Assembly: GCF_900111135.1 (NCBI RefSeq)
Contig: NZ_FOGF01000011.1
Location: 1-56,105, forward strand
Source of the DNA: Granulicatella balaenopterae
Lineage (GTDB): Bacteria > Bacillota > Bacilli > Lactobacillales > Aerococcaceae
Direction: 5' to 3'
Length of the DNA stretch: 56,105 bases
Under the pieces are notes generated by a model. The model saw nothing but the letters and a program-made list of their open reading frames with translations. It was not told the origin of the DNA and made no database searches. Below, one piece after another: positions 1-7,138 of this stretch (its first letter is position 1; the number at the start of each line of letters is the position of its first letter). Position numbers and translations under genes: made by a program.

Positions 1-294
1 TCATATGTATCAATGAACATGTGGGGCTTAACACCAGAGTATATGGACTTATTAGAAGTAGGATTTGAAGACTTCTTCAACCAAGACCACCCAGATATGT
101 TAAAAGTCGAATACTTATTACCGATGCATATTGGCGATTTATTAGAAGCCGATAAAGTATCCGTAAAACTATTAGAAACAAACGATAAATGGTTCGGCAT
201 GACTTACCACGAAGACAAAAAAGACGTAGCCCAAGCCTTCGACAAACTAATCTCAGATGGTTTATACCAAAGAGATTTATTTAGTGATTTATAA
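1..294 (+). CDS. Sugar nucleotidyltransferase family protein, C-terminal part (5' end outside window)
   Basis: The reading frame is open from base 1 and ends with TAA at 292-294, so only about the last 97 residues are present. The segment SMNMWGLTPEY, the acidic helix after it, and WFGMTYHEDK near the end match the C-terminus of the roughly 300-residue NTP-transferase-like proteins common in Firmicutes, which are predicted to couple a nucleotide to a sugar phosphate. The catalytic N-terminal Rossmann part lies outside the window, so activity cannot be judged. Codons are rich in C-ending choices (gac, ttc), unlike the cpsD-like gene downstream. A terminator follows directly. The family assignment is from memory of the family's C-terminus and is fairly, not fully, certain. 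Confidence 0.72.
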   Translation, partial: SYVSMNMWGLTPEYMDLLEVGFEDFFNQDHPDMLKVEYLLPMHIGDLLEADKVSVKLLETNDKWFGMTYHEDKKDVAQAFDKLISDGLYQRDLFSDL

Positions 295-834
295 TATTTT
301 GGTGAGGGTTTTTAGCCCTCGCTTTTTTGTATAGAAATTTCCTTAAGTGGTCTTTTTTAGGGTGGTCAGATAATTGTATAAGATAATAGGATTATGAGTC
401 TTTAAATAGCAGTTTTAATAATGTTTTATATATTTTTTACTGTATCTATATTTTTTTGTGGATGATATATTGTTTTATAGCGGTTTTTGTTGAAAAAATG
501 TTTATTTTTTGTTTTTTGGATATTATTAACTAATTTTATCCGTTATTTTTATTTATTTATAGTAAATGATTTTTAGGGAAGTGTATGAATAATTTTGTAA
601 GGCTAGTTTTGGTATTTAATCAGAATTTCCATTAACAAAAAATAGGAATTATGATAGCTTAATAGATATATAGGCTCATTTTAAGAGTTCGTTAGTTAGG
701 TGACATAGATTTTTGGCATAAAGAAGTGAGAGTCTTATTGGGGGTAAGGTTCTTATGGAATATCGTCATTCTTAGATAGTAATCTAATAGAAAGCAAAAA
801 TAATATTATAAAAAAGTAGAAGAGGTGAAGGTGA
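295..834. other. AT-rich non-coding stretch
   Basis: This 540-base stretch is very AT-rich and holds no open frame that looks like a protein on either strand. Apart from the terminator at its left end I see only poor -10-like strings, for example TATAAG near 377, and no convincing promoter, riboswitch or T-box. It may be the decayed remains of a polysaccharide locus, since sugar-related genes lie on both sides. That is inference. Confidence 0.6.
302..328 (+). terminator. Intrinsic terminator after the nucleotidyltransferase
   Basis: An 8-bp stem (302-309 with 315-322, two G-U pairs) around the loop tttta is followed by six T. It lies 8 bases after the stop codon. Confidence 0.8.
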
Positions 835-1482
835 ATGGGGAAAATAACTATTCGTGTACCAAATAAAGATTTTTTTGTTAATGAAGCCAATAAATCATTG
901 CGGACTAATTTAGGTTTTTGTGGTAAAGACAAAAAAGTAATTACTTTTACGAGCTATAGTCCTGGTGAAGGGAAGTCGACTACGGTTATTAATTTGGCGT
1001 TATCATTAACAGATATTCATCAAAAAGTGCTAATTATCGATGCTGATTTACGTAAATCTTCTTTAATGCATAAATTAAAAGCTGTTGGTATAGAAAAAGG
1101 TTTGTCGCATTATTTATCAAGACAAGCAAGAGTTGAGGATGTCATTTATGAAACAAATGTCAAAAATTTAGATATGATGTTTTCTGGTCCTTTCCCACCA
1201 AATCCCGCTGAATTATTGGGAAGTCAGTTATTTGGGATGACTGTAACATCGCTTAAGGAATACTATGATTATATCTTAATTGATACTCCGCCTATTGGAA
1301 GTGTGATTGACGCAGCGGTCGTTGCTGAAAAAAGTGATGGGGCTATTATTGTGATTGAGTCTGGCGCCATTAGTCATAAATTAGAGCAAGAAAGTATCAA
1401 ACAATTAGAAAAGACAGGTTGCCCTATCTTAGGTGTGATATTGAATAAAGTTAAAAATATCGGTAAAGCCTATTACGATTAG
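835..1482 (+). CDS. CpsD/CapB-type tyrosine kinase (BY-kinase), orphan
   Basis: This 215-residue P-loop ATPase of the bacterial tyrosine kinase family is normally the cytoplasmic partner that controls chain length and export of surface polysaccharide. Walker A is GEGKST (residues 44-49) after SYSP, Walker A' is VLIIDADLR (65-73), and Walker B is ILIDTPP (about 145-151). In the family a membrane activator (CpsC/YwqC) is encoded next door; none is present here. The C-terminal autophosphorylation tail is very short, with only two adjacent tyrosines (213-214), where the family usually has a cluster of several. The start is ATG 835 behind GAGGTGAAGG. A good terminator follows, so it appears to be transcribed alone. 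Family is certain; a polysaccharide role is inferred. Confidence 0.88.
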   Translation: MGKITIRVPNKDFFVNEANKSLRTNLGFCGKDKKVITFTSYSPGEGKSTTVINLALSLTDIHQKVLIIDADLRKSSLMHKLKAVGIEKGLSHYLSRQARVEDVIYETNVKNLDMMFSGPFPPNPAELLGSQLFGMTVTSLKEYYDYILIDTPPIGSVIDAAVVAEKSDGAIIVIESGAISHKLEQESIKQLEKTGCPILGVILNKVKNIGKAYYD

Positions 1483-1525
1483 TGTGCTTGTTTAGAATAA
1501 CTAGAGGATAGATTTGTTAGCTAGA

Positions 1526-1560
1526 AGCCATAGATTGATAAGAATCTGTGGCTTTTTTTT
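1526..1560 (+). terminator. Intrinsic terminator after cpsD-like gene
   Basis: An 11-bp stem (1526-1536 with 1543-1553, one G-U pair) around a 6-base loop is followed by a run of eight or more T. Confidence 0.9.
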
Positions 1561-1625
1561 GGTGTGGTATGATTTGTTTATTACCTGATTAGCTTGTATA
1601 CTATTAGTGAATAAATTGAAAGGTC

Positions 1626-1811
1626 GTGAGTATCGTAATGGTAAAGAAAAAAGAAGAGTATTATGAAGAGGAAGATTCTCTTATGTTAGCAGAGTTTCTA
1701 GAGAGGAATGTGGCAGTGGTATCAGTTGCTGAACAAGAAGAAATTGATGCATTAGGCATTGATTTTTCCGATCTAACAGGTGAGGAAATAAGATTAGAAG
1801 AGTTATTATAA
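1626..1811 (+). CDS. Small acidic hypothetical protein
   Basis: This frame encodes 61 residues from GTG 1626 or 57 from the in-frame ATG 1638. It has a basic start (MVKKK) and a strongly acidic remainder, ending GEEIRLEELL. I do not recognise it. The composition and size would fit an antitoxin-like or anti-factor protein, but no DNA-binding motif is visible. Neither start has an ideally spaced ribosome site: AAAGG at 1619-1623 is 2 bases from GTG and 14 from ATG. Just past the stop, in another frame, about 28 more codons stay open (see the gap entry), so it may be the surviving part of a broken gene or gene pair. Confidence 0.45.
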   Translation: MSIVMVKKKEEYYEEEDSLMLAEFLERNVAVVSVAEQEEIDALGIDFSDLTGEEIRLEELL

Positions 1812-2358
1812 GATGTGATAGTGATTTTTATAAGCAATCCTTTGAAAAAGCTATTAAAAGAATGATGATAATAGGGACTAGGATTGCAGATGGCGTCTAA
1901 AGATAGTAATCATAGTGAGTAAGTTTGCTACATTAATAGAAGATTCTTTAGAAAATATTGTTAGGATGCTCCTTCAGTAGAAAAGGCGATGAACCAGAAC
2001 TATTGATGGTGGCTTTTTTGTATATTATAGTTCGTTACTATTTTTGTAAGCGGTAAAATAATATATTTTAGCCATTCTATTATAGTGGTACTCTGTGGTA
2101 TACTTAATTAACAATGCGTTCTTTGTGGCAAGTTTACATAATAAAAAGATTTAGCACCTTATATATCATTTTTTTTTTGATGTTTATCTATTTTTTATTG
2201 ATTATAGTAGGTTATTTTTAGAAAAAATTTGTTTATGGGTTAGTTTTTAATGGTTTTTGGTATTATCTCTTAAATAATTCTTAAACATGCTTTCAATAAA
2301 TTGTAATGGTTTTCTTTTTGTGATAAATTATGTTTGTATCTGAAGAAAGGAAGATTTG
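1812..2358. other. AT-rich intergenic region with possible gene remnants
   Basis: In the frame starting at 1814 about 28 codons stay open (beginning CDSDFYKQSFEKAIKR, ending at the TAA of 1898-1900). There is no start codon or ribosome site, which looks like a frameshifted relic. An extended -10 (TGgTATACT, 2096-2104) sits just before a 35-codon hydrophobic frame (2114-2221, listed separately). The T-run at about 2013-2019 has no convincing stem before it. Nothing else is recognised. Confidence 0.5.
2114..2221 (+). CDS. Possible 35-residue hydrophobic peptide
   Basis: ATG 2114 to TAG 2221 encodes a basic N-terminus (MRSLWQVYIIKR) followed by an uninterrupted hydrophobic stretch long enough to span the membrane. 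An extended -10 (TGgTATACT, 2096-2104) would start RNA only a few bases before the ATG, and no Shine-Dalgarno sequence is present, so translation would have to be leaderless. In DNA this AT-rich a hydrophobic frame can arise by chance. It resembles small membrane toxins only in overall shape. Confidence 0.15.
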   Translation: MRSLWQVYIIKRFSTLYIIFFLMFIYFLLIIVGYF

Positions 2359-3303
2359 ATGGATAACTATATGAAACAGTTTTTAAGGTATTTAGATGTG
2401 GAGCGTCGTTATTCTCCGGAGACTGTTAAGGCCTATCAACGTGATATTTTACAGTTTGTTGGCGAGATGAATGATGCGGGTATTTCTTCCTTTAATCAAG
2501 TAGATAGGACTTTTGTGAAGATTTATTTAGGACGATTGCATCGAGCAGAGTATAGTCGTACGAGTATTTCAAGGTTTTTATCATCGATGCGTTCTTTTTA
2601 TGCATATTTGTATGAGCAGCAAGTAGTGGAGGATAATCCTTTTGCTTCAGTATCATATAAGAAGGGACAGTCCCGTTTGCCGGAGTTCTTTTTTGAGGAT
2701 GAGTTGCGTCAATTATTGGATGAGTTGCCTGTTAAGACTCCATTAGAATTGCGCAATAAGGCTTTAATGGAGTTGTTATATGCGACGGGGATGCGTGTGA
2801 GTGAATTGACTTCTTTGCGCTTGAATCAGTTAAAATGGGATTTAGGTGTTATTTTAGTAATTGGTAAGGGAGATAAGGAGCGATATGTTCCTTTTGGTGA
2901 GTTCGCGCATGATGCATTAGAGACGTATCTTAATGAGAGTCGTAGTGAACTAATGGTTAAGAGACATGTGGATCATGATGTTGTTTTTGTGAATTATCTT
3001 GGTGAACCATTGACAGCACGAGGCGTTTCGTATATTCTTGACAATATTATTAAGGAAAGTAGTTTGAGTGCGACGATTCATCCGCATATGTTGCGTCATA
3101 GTTTTGCGACGCATTTATTGAATAATGGAGCGGATATGCGTACGGTGCAGGAGCTATTAGGACATGCGAGTTTGAGTTCAACGCAGATTTATACGCATGT
3201 TACTAAAGATGCTTTACAGCATAATTATGCGCAGTTCTTTCCAAGAGCGAGTCGTAGTAAGAAGCGTGAGAATGGATTAGATTTATCGCAATTCAAGCAA
3301 TAA
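2359..3303 (+). CDS. xerC: Site-specific tyrosine recombinase XerC
   Basis: This 314-residue recombinase acts at the chromosomal dif site with XerD to resolve chromosome dimers at division. An N-terminal SAM-like core-binding domain (about 1-95) precedes the catalytic domain. The catalytic set is complete: R146 (ATGMRVSEL), K170 (GKGDKE), H243 and R246 (HPHMLRH), H269 (LLGHAS) and nucleophile Y278 (TQIYTH). The start is placed at ATG 2359, five bases after AAGGAAG; the longer frame begins at a TTG one codon earlier. The neighbours hslV-hslU reproduce the codV-clpQ-clpY order of Bacillus, which favours XerC over XerD. Glu and Lys codons are often GAG/AAG, unlike the GAA/AAA preference of highly expressed genes such as efp. 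Confidence 0.93.
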   Translation: MDNYMKQFLRYLDVERRYSPETVKAYQRDILQFVGEMNDAGISSFNQVDRTFVKIYLGRLHRAEYSRTSISRFLSSMRSFYAYLYEQQVVEDNPFASVSYKKGQSRLPEFFFEDELRQLLDELPVKTPLELRNKALMELLYATGMRVSELTSLRLNQLKWDLGVILVIGKGDKERYVPFGEFAHDALETYLNESRSELMVKRHVDHDVVFVNYLGEPLTARGVSYILDNIIKESSLSATIHPHMLRHSFATHLLNNGADMRTVQELLGHASLSSTQIYTHVTKDALQHNYAQFFPRASRSKKRENGLDLSQFKQ

Positions 3304-3423
3304 CCTAGTATACTAGAAGGACGGGTAAGCAGTCTGTCTTTGTCGGATAGTCACATTAGTTTGTTAAGCACTAGAATGATTCAGCATAAGACAGTTATTT
3401 ATAATAACAAGATAATAACGAAT

Positions 3424-3448
3424 TAGTCGCCTCTTTTGAGAGTGGCTA
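3424..3448 (+). other. RNA hairpin in the xerC-hslV gap
   Basis: Bases 3424-3433 pair with 3438-3448 (ten pairs, one bulged A at 3441, loop TTTT). No T-run follows, so it is not a classical terminator. It lies between xerC and the hslV ribosome site. Upstream, TATAAT at 3400-3405 with a weak -35 (TGATTC, 3377-3382, 17-base spacer) could be an internal promoter, placing the hairpin in the hslV leader. Confidence 0.4.
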
Positions 3449-3473
3449 GATAATAGATAAAGGAGTTTTTTTA

Positions 3474-4001
3474 ATGACTACAATTTGTGCAGTAAAAAAA
3501 GGTAATCAAGTTGCGATGGCTGGTGACGGTCAAGTAACAATGGGTGAAAAAGTAATCATGAAAGGGACAGCTCGTAAGATTCGTCGCATTTTTAATGGTG
3601 ATGTCTTAGTTGGTTTTGCGGGTGGTGTGGCCGATGCAATTACTTTAGAAGATATGTTTGAAGAGAAGTTAAAGCAATATAAAGGTAATTTACAGCGTGC
3701 TGCAATTGAGATGGCTAAGGAATGGCGTGTTAATGGGAATCTGCAAAAGTTAGAGGCTTTATTAATTGTAATGAATAAGGAGCAATTATTATTAGTGTCA
3801 GGTACGGGTGAAGTGATTGAGCCAGATGATGGTATTTTAACGATTGGATCTGGTGGGAACTTTGCTTTGTCTTCGGCGCGTGCTTTATTGCGTTATGGTT
3901 CTAGTGAATTATCAGCGGAAGATATTGCCCGTGAAAGTTTGAAAGTAGCATCAGAAATCGATGTATATACAAATGACTCAATTTTAACTGAGGTATTATA
4001 A
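3474..4001 (+). CDS. hslV: ATP-dependent protease proteolytic subunit HslV (ClpQ)
   Basis: This 175-residue Ntn-hydrolase forms the double-ring peptidase core of the HslVU protease, which degrades unfolded or regulatory cytoplasmic proteins. The protein begins [10 protein letters not shown], so after methionine removal threonine is the N-terminal nucleophile. GDGQVTMG and the glycine-rich GFAGGVADA are family hallmarks, as is GSGGNFAL in the second half. Length is normal for the family. The start ATG 3474 follows AAAGGAG at good spacing. It is followed after 13 bases by hslU, with which it is surely co-transcribed. Confidence 0.96.
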   Translation: MTTICAVKKGNQVAMAGDGQVTMGEKVIMKGTARKIRRIFNGDVLVGFAGGVADAITLEDMFEEKLKQYKGNLQRAAIEMAKEWRVNGNLQKLEALLIVMNKEQLLLVSGTGEVIEPDDGILTIGSGGNFALSSARALLRYGSSELSAEDIARESLKVASEIDVYTNDSILTEVL

Positions 4002-4014
4002 GGAGCGTATTGGG

Positions 4015-5421
4015 ATGAATGAATTAATTAGTAAAACACCTAGAGAAGTAGTAGCGGAATTGGACCGTTTTATTATTGGTCAAAATTCAGCTAAGCGTGC
4101 TGTGGCGGTTGCTTTACGTAATCGTTATCGTCGTTTATTATTAGATGAAGATATGCAAAAGGAAGTAACGCCTAAGAACTTATTAATGATTGGGCCTACT
4201 GGTGTGGGTAAGACAGAATTGGCTCGTCGTTTGGCTACAATGGTTCAAGCGCCTTTTGTGAAGGTTGAAGCGACTAAATTTACTGAGGTTGGTTATGTTG
4301 GTCGTGATGTGGAATCAATGGTGCGTGATTTGGTGGATAGCGGAATTCGCATTGTTGAAGCGCAAAAGAAAGAGGCTGTCCGAGGCGAAGCATATAATTT
4401 AGCAATTAAGAAGTTAGCTGCCATTTTAAAGCCTGGTGTGATGAAGAAGGTTGCTAATTCGCAGGTAGATTATTTTGCGAATATGGCGAAGATGATGGGG
4501 TTACCGCAAGATGCTATCGAACCTGAGATGAAGGAAGAAGTGACAGAAGAAGTTAAGTCTAGTCGTCGTGAGATTGAAAAGCAATTGCGTAATGGCGAGT
4601 TAATGAATAAAGAAGTGACCATTGAAGTAGTTGAAAAGCCAATCAAAATGGGTAATGGCGGCATGGGTATGGAGCAGATGATGGAGATTCAGTCTATGCT
4701 TGATAGTATGAAGCCTAAGAAGAAAATGAAGCGTACGGTTACCGTTCCTGAAGCGATTGAGATTTTAACGCAACAAGAAGCGGATAATTTAGTGAATATG
4801 GATGATGTGTATGCTGAAGCTTTAAAATTAGCTGAGACTTCTGGTATTATTTTCATTGATGAGATTGACAAAATTGCTGCCAAGAATCAAAATGGTGGTG
4901 AAGTTAGCCGTGAGGGTGTGCAACGTGATATCTTACCGATTGTTGAAGGTAGTGCGGTGAATACGAAATATGGTGTAATTCATACGGATCATATCTTATT
5001 TATTGCTTCTGGAGCTTTCCATGTTGCTAAACCAAGTGACTTGATGCCGGAATTACAAGGTCGTTTCCCAATTCGTGTAGAATTAGAAGATTTGACACAG
5101 GAAGACTTTGAACGTATCTTAACAGAACCGCATAATGCTTTATTAAAACAATATAAAGCGTTACTTGCGACTGAAAATATTGAAGTTGTCTTTACGAAAG
5201 AAGCTGTTTCTAAATTAGCAGAGATTGCTTTTGAGGTGAATAGTACAACTGAAAATATTGGTGCTCGTCGTCTGCATACGATTTTAGAGCGTTTATTAGA
5301 GGAACTATTATTTGAAGCGCCTGATATGCATATGGGAAATATTCAAATTACCGAAAGCTATGTTATGAGTAAATTAGGCGATGTGCAACAAGATGAAGAT
5401 TTAAGTCGTTATATTTTATAA
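4015..5421 (+). CDS. hslU: HslU (ClpY) AAA+ unfoldase
   Basis: This 468-residue hexameric ATPase unfolds substrates and feeds them to HslV. Walker A is GPTGVGKT (60-67), Walker B is IIFIDEID (about 278-285), and the sensor/arginine part GARRLHTILERLLEEL lies near residue 420. The long charged insertion between the Walker boxes (about 110-245), with methionine-rich GNGGMGMEQMMEIQ, is the substrate-handling I-domain. The C-terminus DEDLSRYIL is the tail that docks into HslV. The start ATG 4015 lies behind AAGGAG. The codY gene, which follows hslU in Bacillus and many relatives, is absent here; a terminator and a mutarotase-like gene follow instead. Confidence 0.97.
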   Translation: MNELISKTPREVVAELDRFIIGQNSAKRAVAVALRNRYRRLLLDEDMQKEVTPKNLLMIGPTGVGKTELARRLATMVQAPFVKVEATKFTEVGYVGRDVESMVRDLVDSGIRIVEAQKKEAVRGEAYNLAIKKLAAILKPGVMKKVANSQVDYFANMAKMMGLPQDAIEPEMKEEVTEEVKSSRREIEKQLRNGELMNKEVTIEVVEKPIKMGNGGMGMEQMMEIQSMLDSMKPKKKMKRTVTVPEAIEILTQQEADNLVNMDDVYAEALKLAETSGIIFIDEIDKIAAKNQNGGEVSREGVQRDILPIVEGSAVNTKYGVIHTDHILFIASGAFHVAKPSDLMPELQGRFPIRVELEDLTQEDFERILTEPHNALLKQYKALLATENIEVVFTKEAVSKLAEIAFEVNSTTENIGARRLHTILERLLEELLFEAPDMHMGNIQITESYVMSKLGDVQQDEDLSRYIL

Positions 5422-5519
5422 TAGCTAGCTGAGTACTCATAATTATCCTTGTGAGCGTGTTGGTTGGTTAATGTGTTATTCCTGAAAGCTTGTTCTTTTG
5501 GGAAGCGGGTATAGCGCAT

Positions 5520-5550
5520 GATCCCCTGTTTTAGCGGGGGATTACTTTTA
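5520..5550 (+). terminator. Intrinsic terminator after hslU
   Basis: A 9-bp stem (5521-5529 with 5534-5542, two G-U pairs) around a ttta loop is followed by tactttta. It ends the xerC-hslVU unit. Confidence 0.75.
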
Positions 5551-5606
5551 TGACATAAATGTAAACGAATTCAAAACAAAAATAGATTAGTAAAGGTGGG
5601 AATGCA

Positions 5607-6470
5607 ATGTATTGTATTGAAAATAAATTTTTGAAAGTCCGTATCAAAGAACAAGGTGCGGAACTTTCGTCTATTATTTTAAAGGAGACTGGTGAAGAGT
5701 ATTTATATCAAGCGGATCCGAAGTATTGGAATAAGCAGTCGCCGGTACTTTTTCCTTGTATAGGCATGATGCATGATGAGGAATTTGAGTATAATGGTAA
5801 TACGTATCCAATGACGAAGCATGGTTTTTCGCGTGATTATCCATTTACGGTTAGTGAACATGCAGGAGATATGATTGACTTATTCCAATCAAATAAGACT
5901 TTAATGAAGAAGGATTATCCATTTCTTTTTGAATTTCATGTACGTTATGAATTAGTTAAAGATCGTTTAAAAGTAACGTATCGTATCTTTTCTCATGCGA
6001 CTGAGATTTATTTTACAGTTGGGGGACATCCAGCATTTAAAGTTCCAATGGCGGAAGGTTTAGTATTTGATGATTATAAAGTTGAAATTCATAATGCAAA
6101 TCCTTTAACAAAATATGCTTTAGTGGGACCTTTTGTTGATGAAGAAAATCGTCAATTTGATGCACCTAAAGGTTTTCAATTGAATCATCAACTATTTGCA
6201 GAGGATGCACTGGTTTATGAAACTCCAGGCGATACAGTGGTGCGTATTGTGACGGATAAGGACCATCGTGGAGTTGAAGTGAGCTATCAAAATATTCCCT
6301 ATGTTGGTTTGTGGACTAAGACGAATAATGCGCCTTATCTATGTATTGAACCTTGGGATGGTCTACCAGATCGTGTAGTTGAATCTAAGAAGATTGAAGA
6401 GAAGCCAACATTAATGTATTTGGAACCATATTCTGAATATGAAATTAGCTATGATATTCATTGTTTCTAA
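5607..6470 (+). CDS. Aldose 1-epimerase (mutarotase) family protein, LacX-like
   Basis: This 287-residue protein has the mutarotase fold, which interconverts alpha and beta anomers of hexoses. KHGFSRD (about 70-76) and GGHPAF (about 145-150) carry the histidines expected at the active site, and the late segment LCIEPWDGLPD resembles the family's glutamate region. The length fits the LacX/YeaD-type branch better than GalM (about 340), so substrate and physiological role are uncertain. No sugar-utilisation gene is adjacent. It starts at ATG 5607 after AAAGGTGGG and is bounded by terminators on both sides, hence probably monocistronic. Confidence 0.88.
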   Translation: MYCIENKFLKVRIKEQGAELSSIILKETGEEYLYQADPKYWNKQSPVLFPCIGMMHDEEFEYNGNTYPMTKHGFSRDYPFTVSEHAGDMIDLFQSNKTLMKKDYPFLFEFHVRYELVKDRLKVTYRIFSHATEIYFTVGGHPAFKVPMAEGLVFDDYKVEIHNANPLTKYALVGPFVDEENRQFDAPKGFQLNHQLFAEDALVYETPGDTVVRIVTDKDHRGVEVSYQNIPYVGLWTKTNNAPYLCIEPWDGLPDRVVESKKIEEKPTLMYLEPYSEYEISYDIHCF

Positions 6471-6481
6471 AATTTGAGGGA

Positions 6482-6529
6482 CTGATTACTAGGAGAAGTG
6501 TAGTGCTTTTTCTGGTAGTCAGTTTTTTT
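6482..6529 (+). terminator. Intrinsic terminator after the mutarotase-like gene
   Basis: An 11-bp stem (about 6482-6492 with 6512-6522, two G-U pairs) is followed by a run of seven T. Confidence 0.85.
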
Positions 6530-6571
6530 GTGGAAAATTTTAGATATTATTACCCCTAAAAATTTAATTAG

Positions 6572-6580
6572 TGTTATAAT
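6572..6580 (+). promoter_or_regulatory. Extended -10 promoter of sprT
   Basis: TGtTATAAT occupies 6572-6580 and a transcript would start near 6587. This is too close to ATG 6590 to leave a leader, and supports an internal start for the SprT protein. Confidence 0.7.
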
Positions 6581-6613
6581 AGACTTTACATGAATTTTGG
6601 AAAAAGGTATGTG

Positions 6614-7081
6614 GTGAAAATGGTTAATAAAGATCAAGCGTTACAAGATTTAGTGGAGTCTATTTCAATGCGGTATTTTAGACGGAAATTCAAGCATAAA
6701 GCCTTTTATAATCCGCGTTTAAAAACGACTGGAGGCAGGTATCATTTAAGGAGTGGCGATATTGATATTAACCCATTAGTGGAGGAGATGCATGGTAGGG
6801 AAGAATTGGTTGGAGTGATAAAGCATGAGTTGTGTCATTATCATTTACATCAACAAGGTATGCCTTACCAGCATAGAGATCAAGAGTTTAAGCTGTTATT
6901 GCGTCAGGTGGGTGGTAGTCGCTATGTGAAGGATATGCGTACCAACAAAGAGTATCGTTTGCTCTATCAATGTGTTGAGTGTCAGACGGAATATTTTAGG
7001 CAGCGAAAGCTGAATACAAAAAGATATGCCTGCGGGAAGTGTCGTGGGAAGCTAGTCTTAGTTCAAGATGTATTATCATGA
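6614..7081 (+). CDS. SprT-like zinc metalloprotease-fold protein
   Basis: This protein of about 155 residues has the SprT fold. HELCHYHL contains HExxH, with a further histidine downstream (YQHRDQEF), and the C-terminal zinc ribbon has CVEC and CGKC. Members of this family in Firmicutes are uncharacterised; eukaryotic Spartan proteases cut DNA-protein crosslinks, so that role is only an analogy. The longest frame begins at ATG 6590, but the promoter just upstream leaves no leader there. AAAGG at 6603-6607 is six bases before GTG 6614, and SprT proteins usually begin like MNKDQALQ, so GTG 6614 or ATG 6620 is preferred. It probably reads into trkA, with a 57-base gap and no terminator. Confidence 0.85.
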   Translation: MKMVNKDQALQDLVESISMRYFRRKFKHKAFYNPRLKTTGGRYHLRSGDIDINPLVEEMHGREELVGVIKHELCHYHLHQQGMPYQHRDQEFKLLLRQVGGSRYVKDMRTNKEYRLLYQCVECQTEYFRQRKLNTKRYACGKCRGKLVLVQDVLS

Positions 7082-7138
7082 GTTCACGGGCTTAGCAGTA
7101 TTGAAAGAATATAAGAAGAATAGTTGGGGGTTGAAGTA

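Noticed and set aside
600-834. T-box or riboswitch in the leader of the cpsD-like gene
   Set aside because: No T-box core sequence, no terminator/antiterminator pair and no recognisable riboswitch elements could be found by eye.
4470-4883. Two minus-strand open frames inside hslU
   Set aside because: They are shadows of the conserved HslU I-domain and have no ribosome sites or family features.
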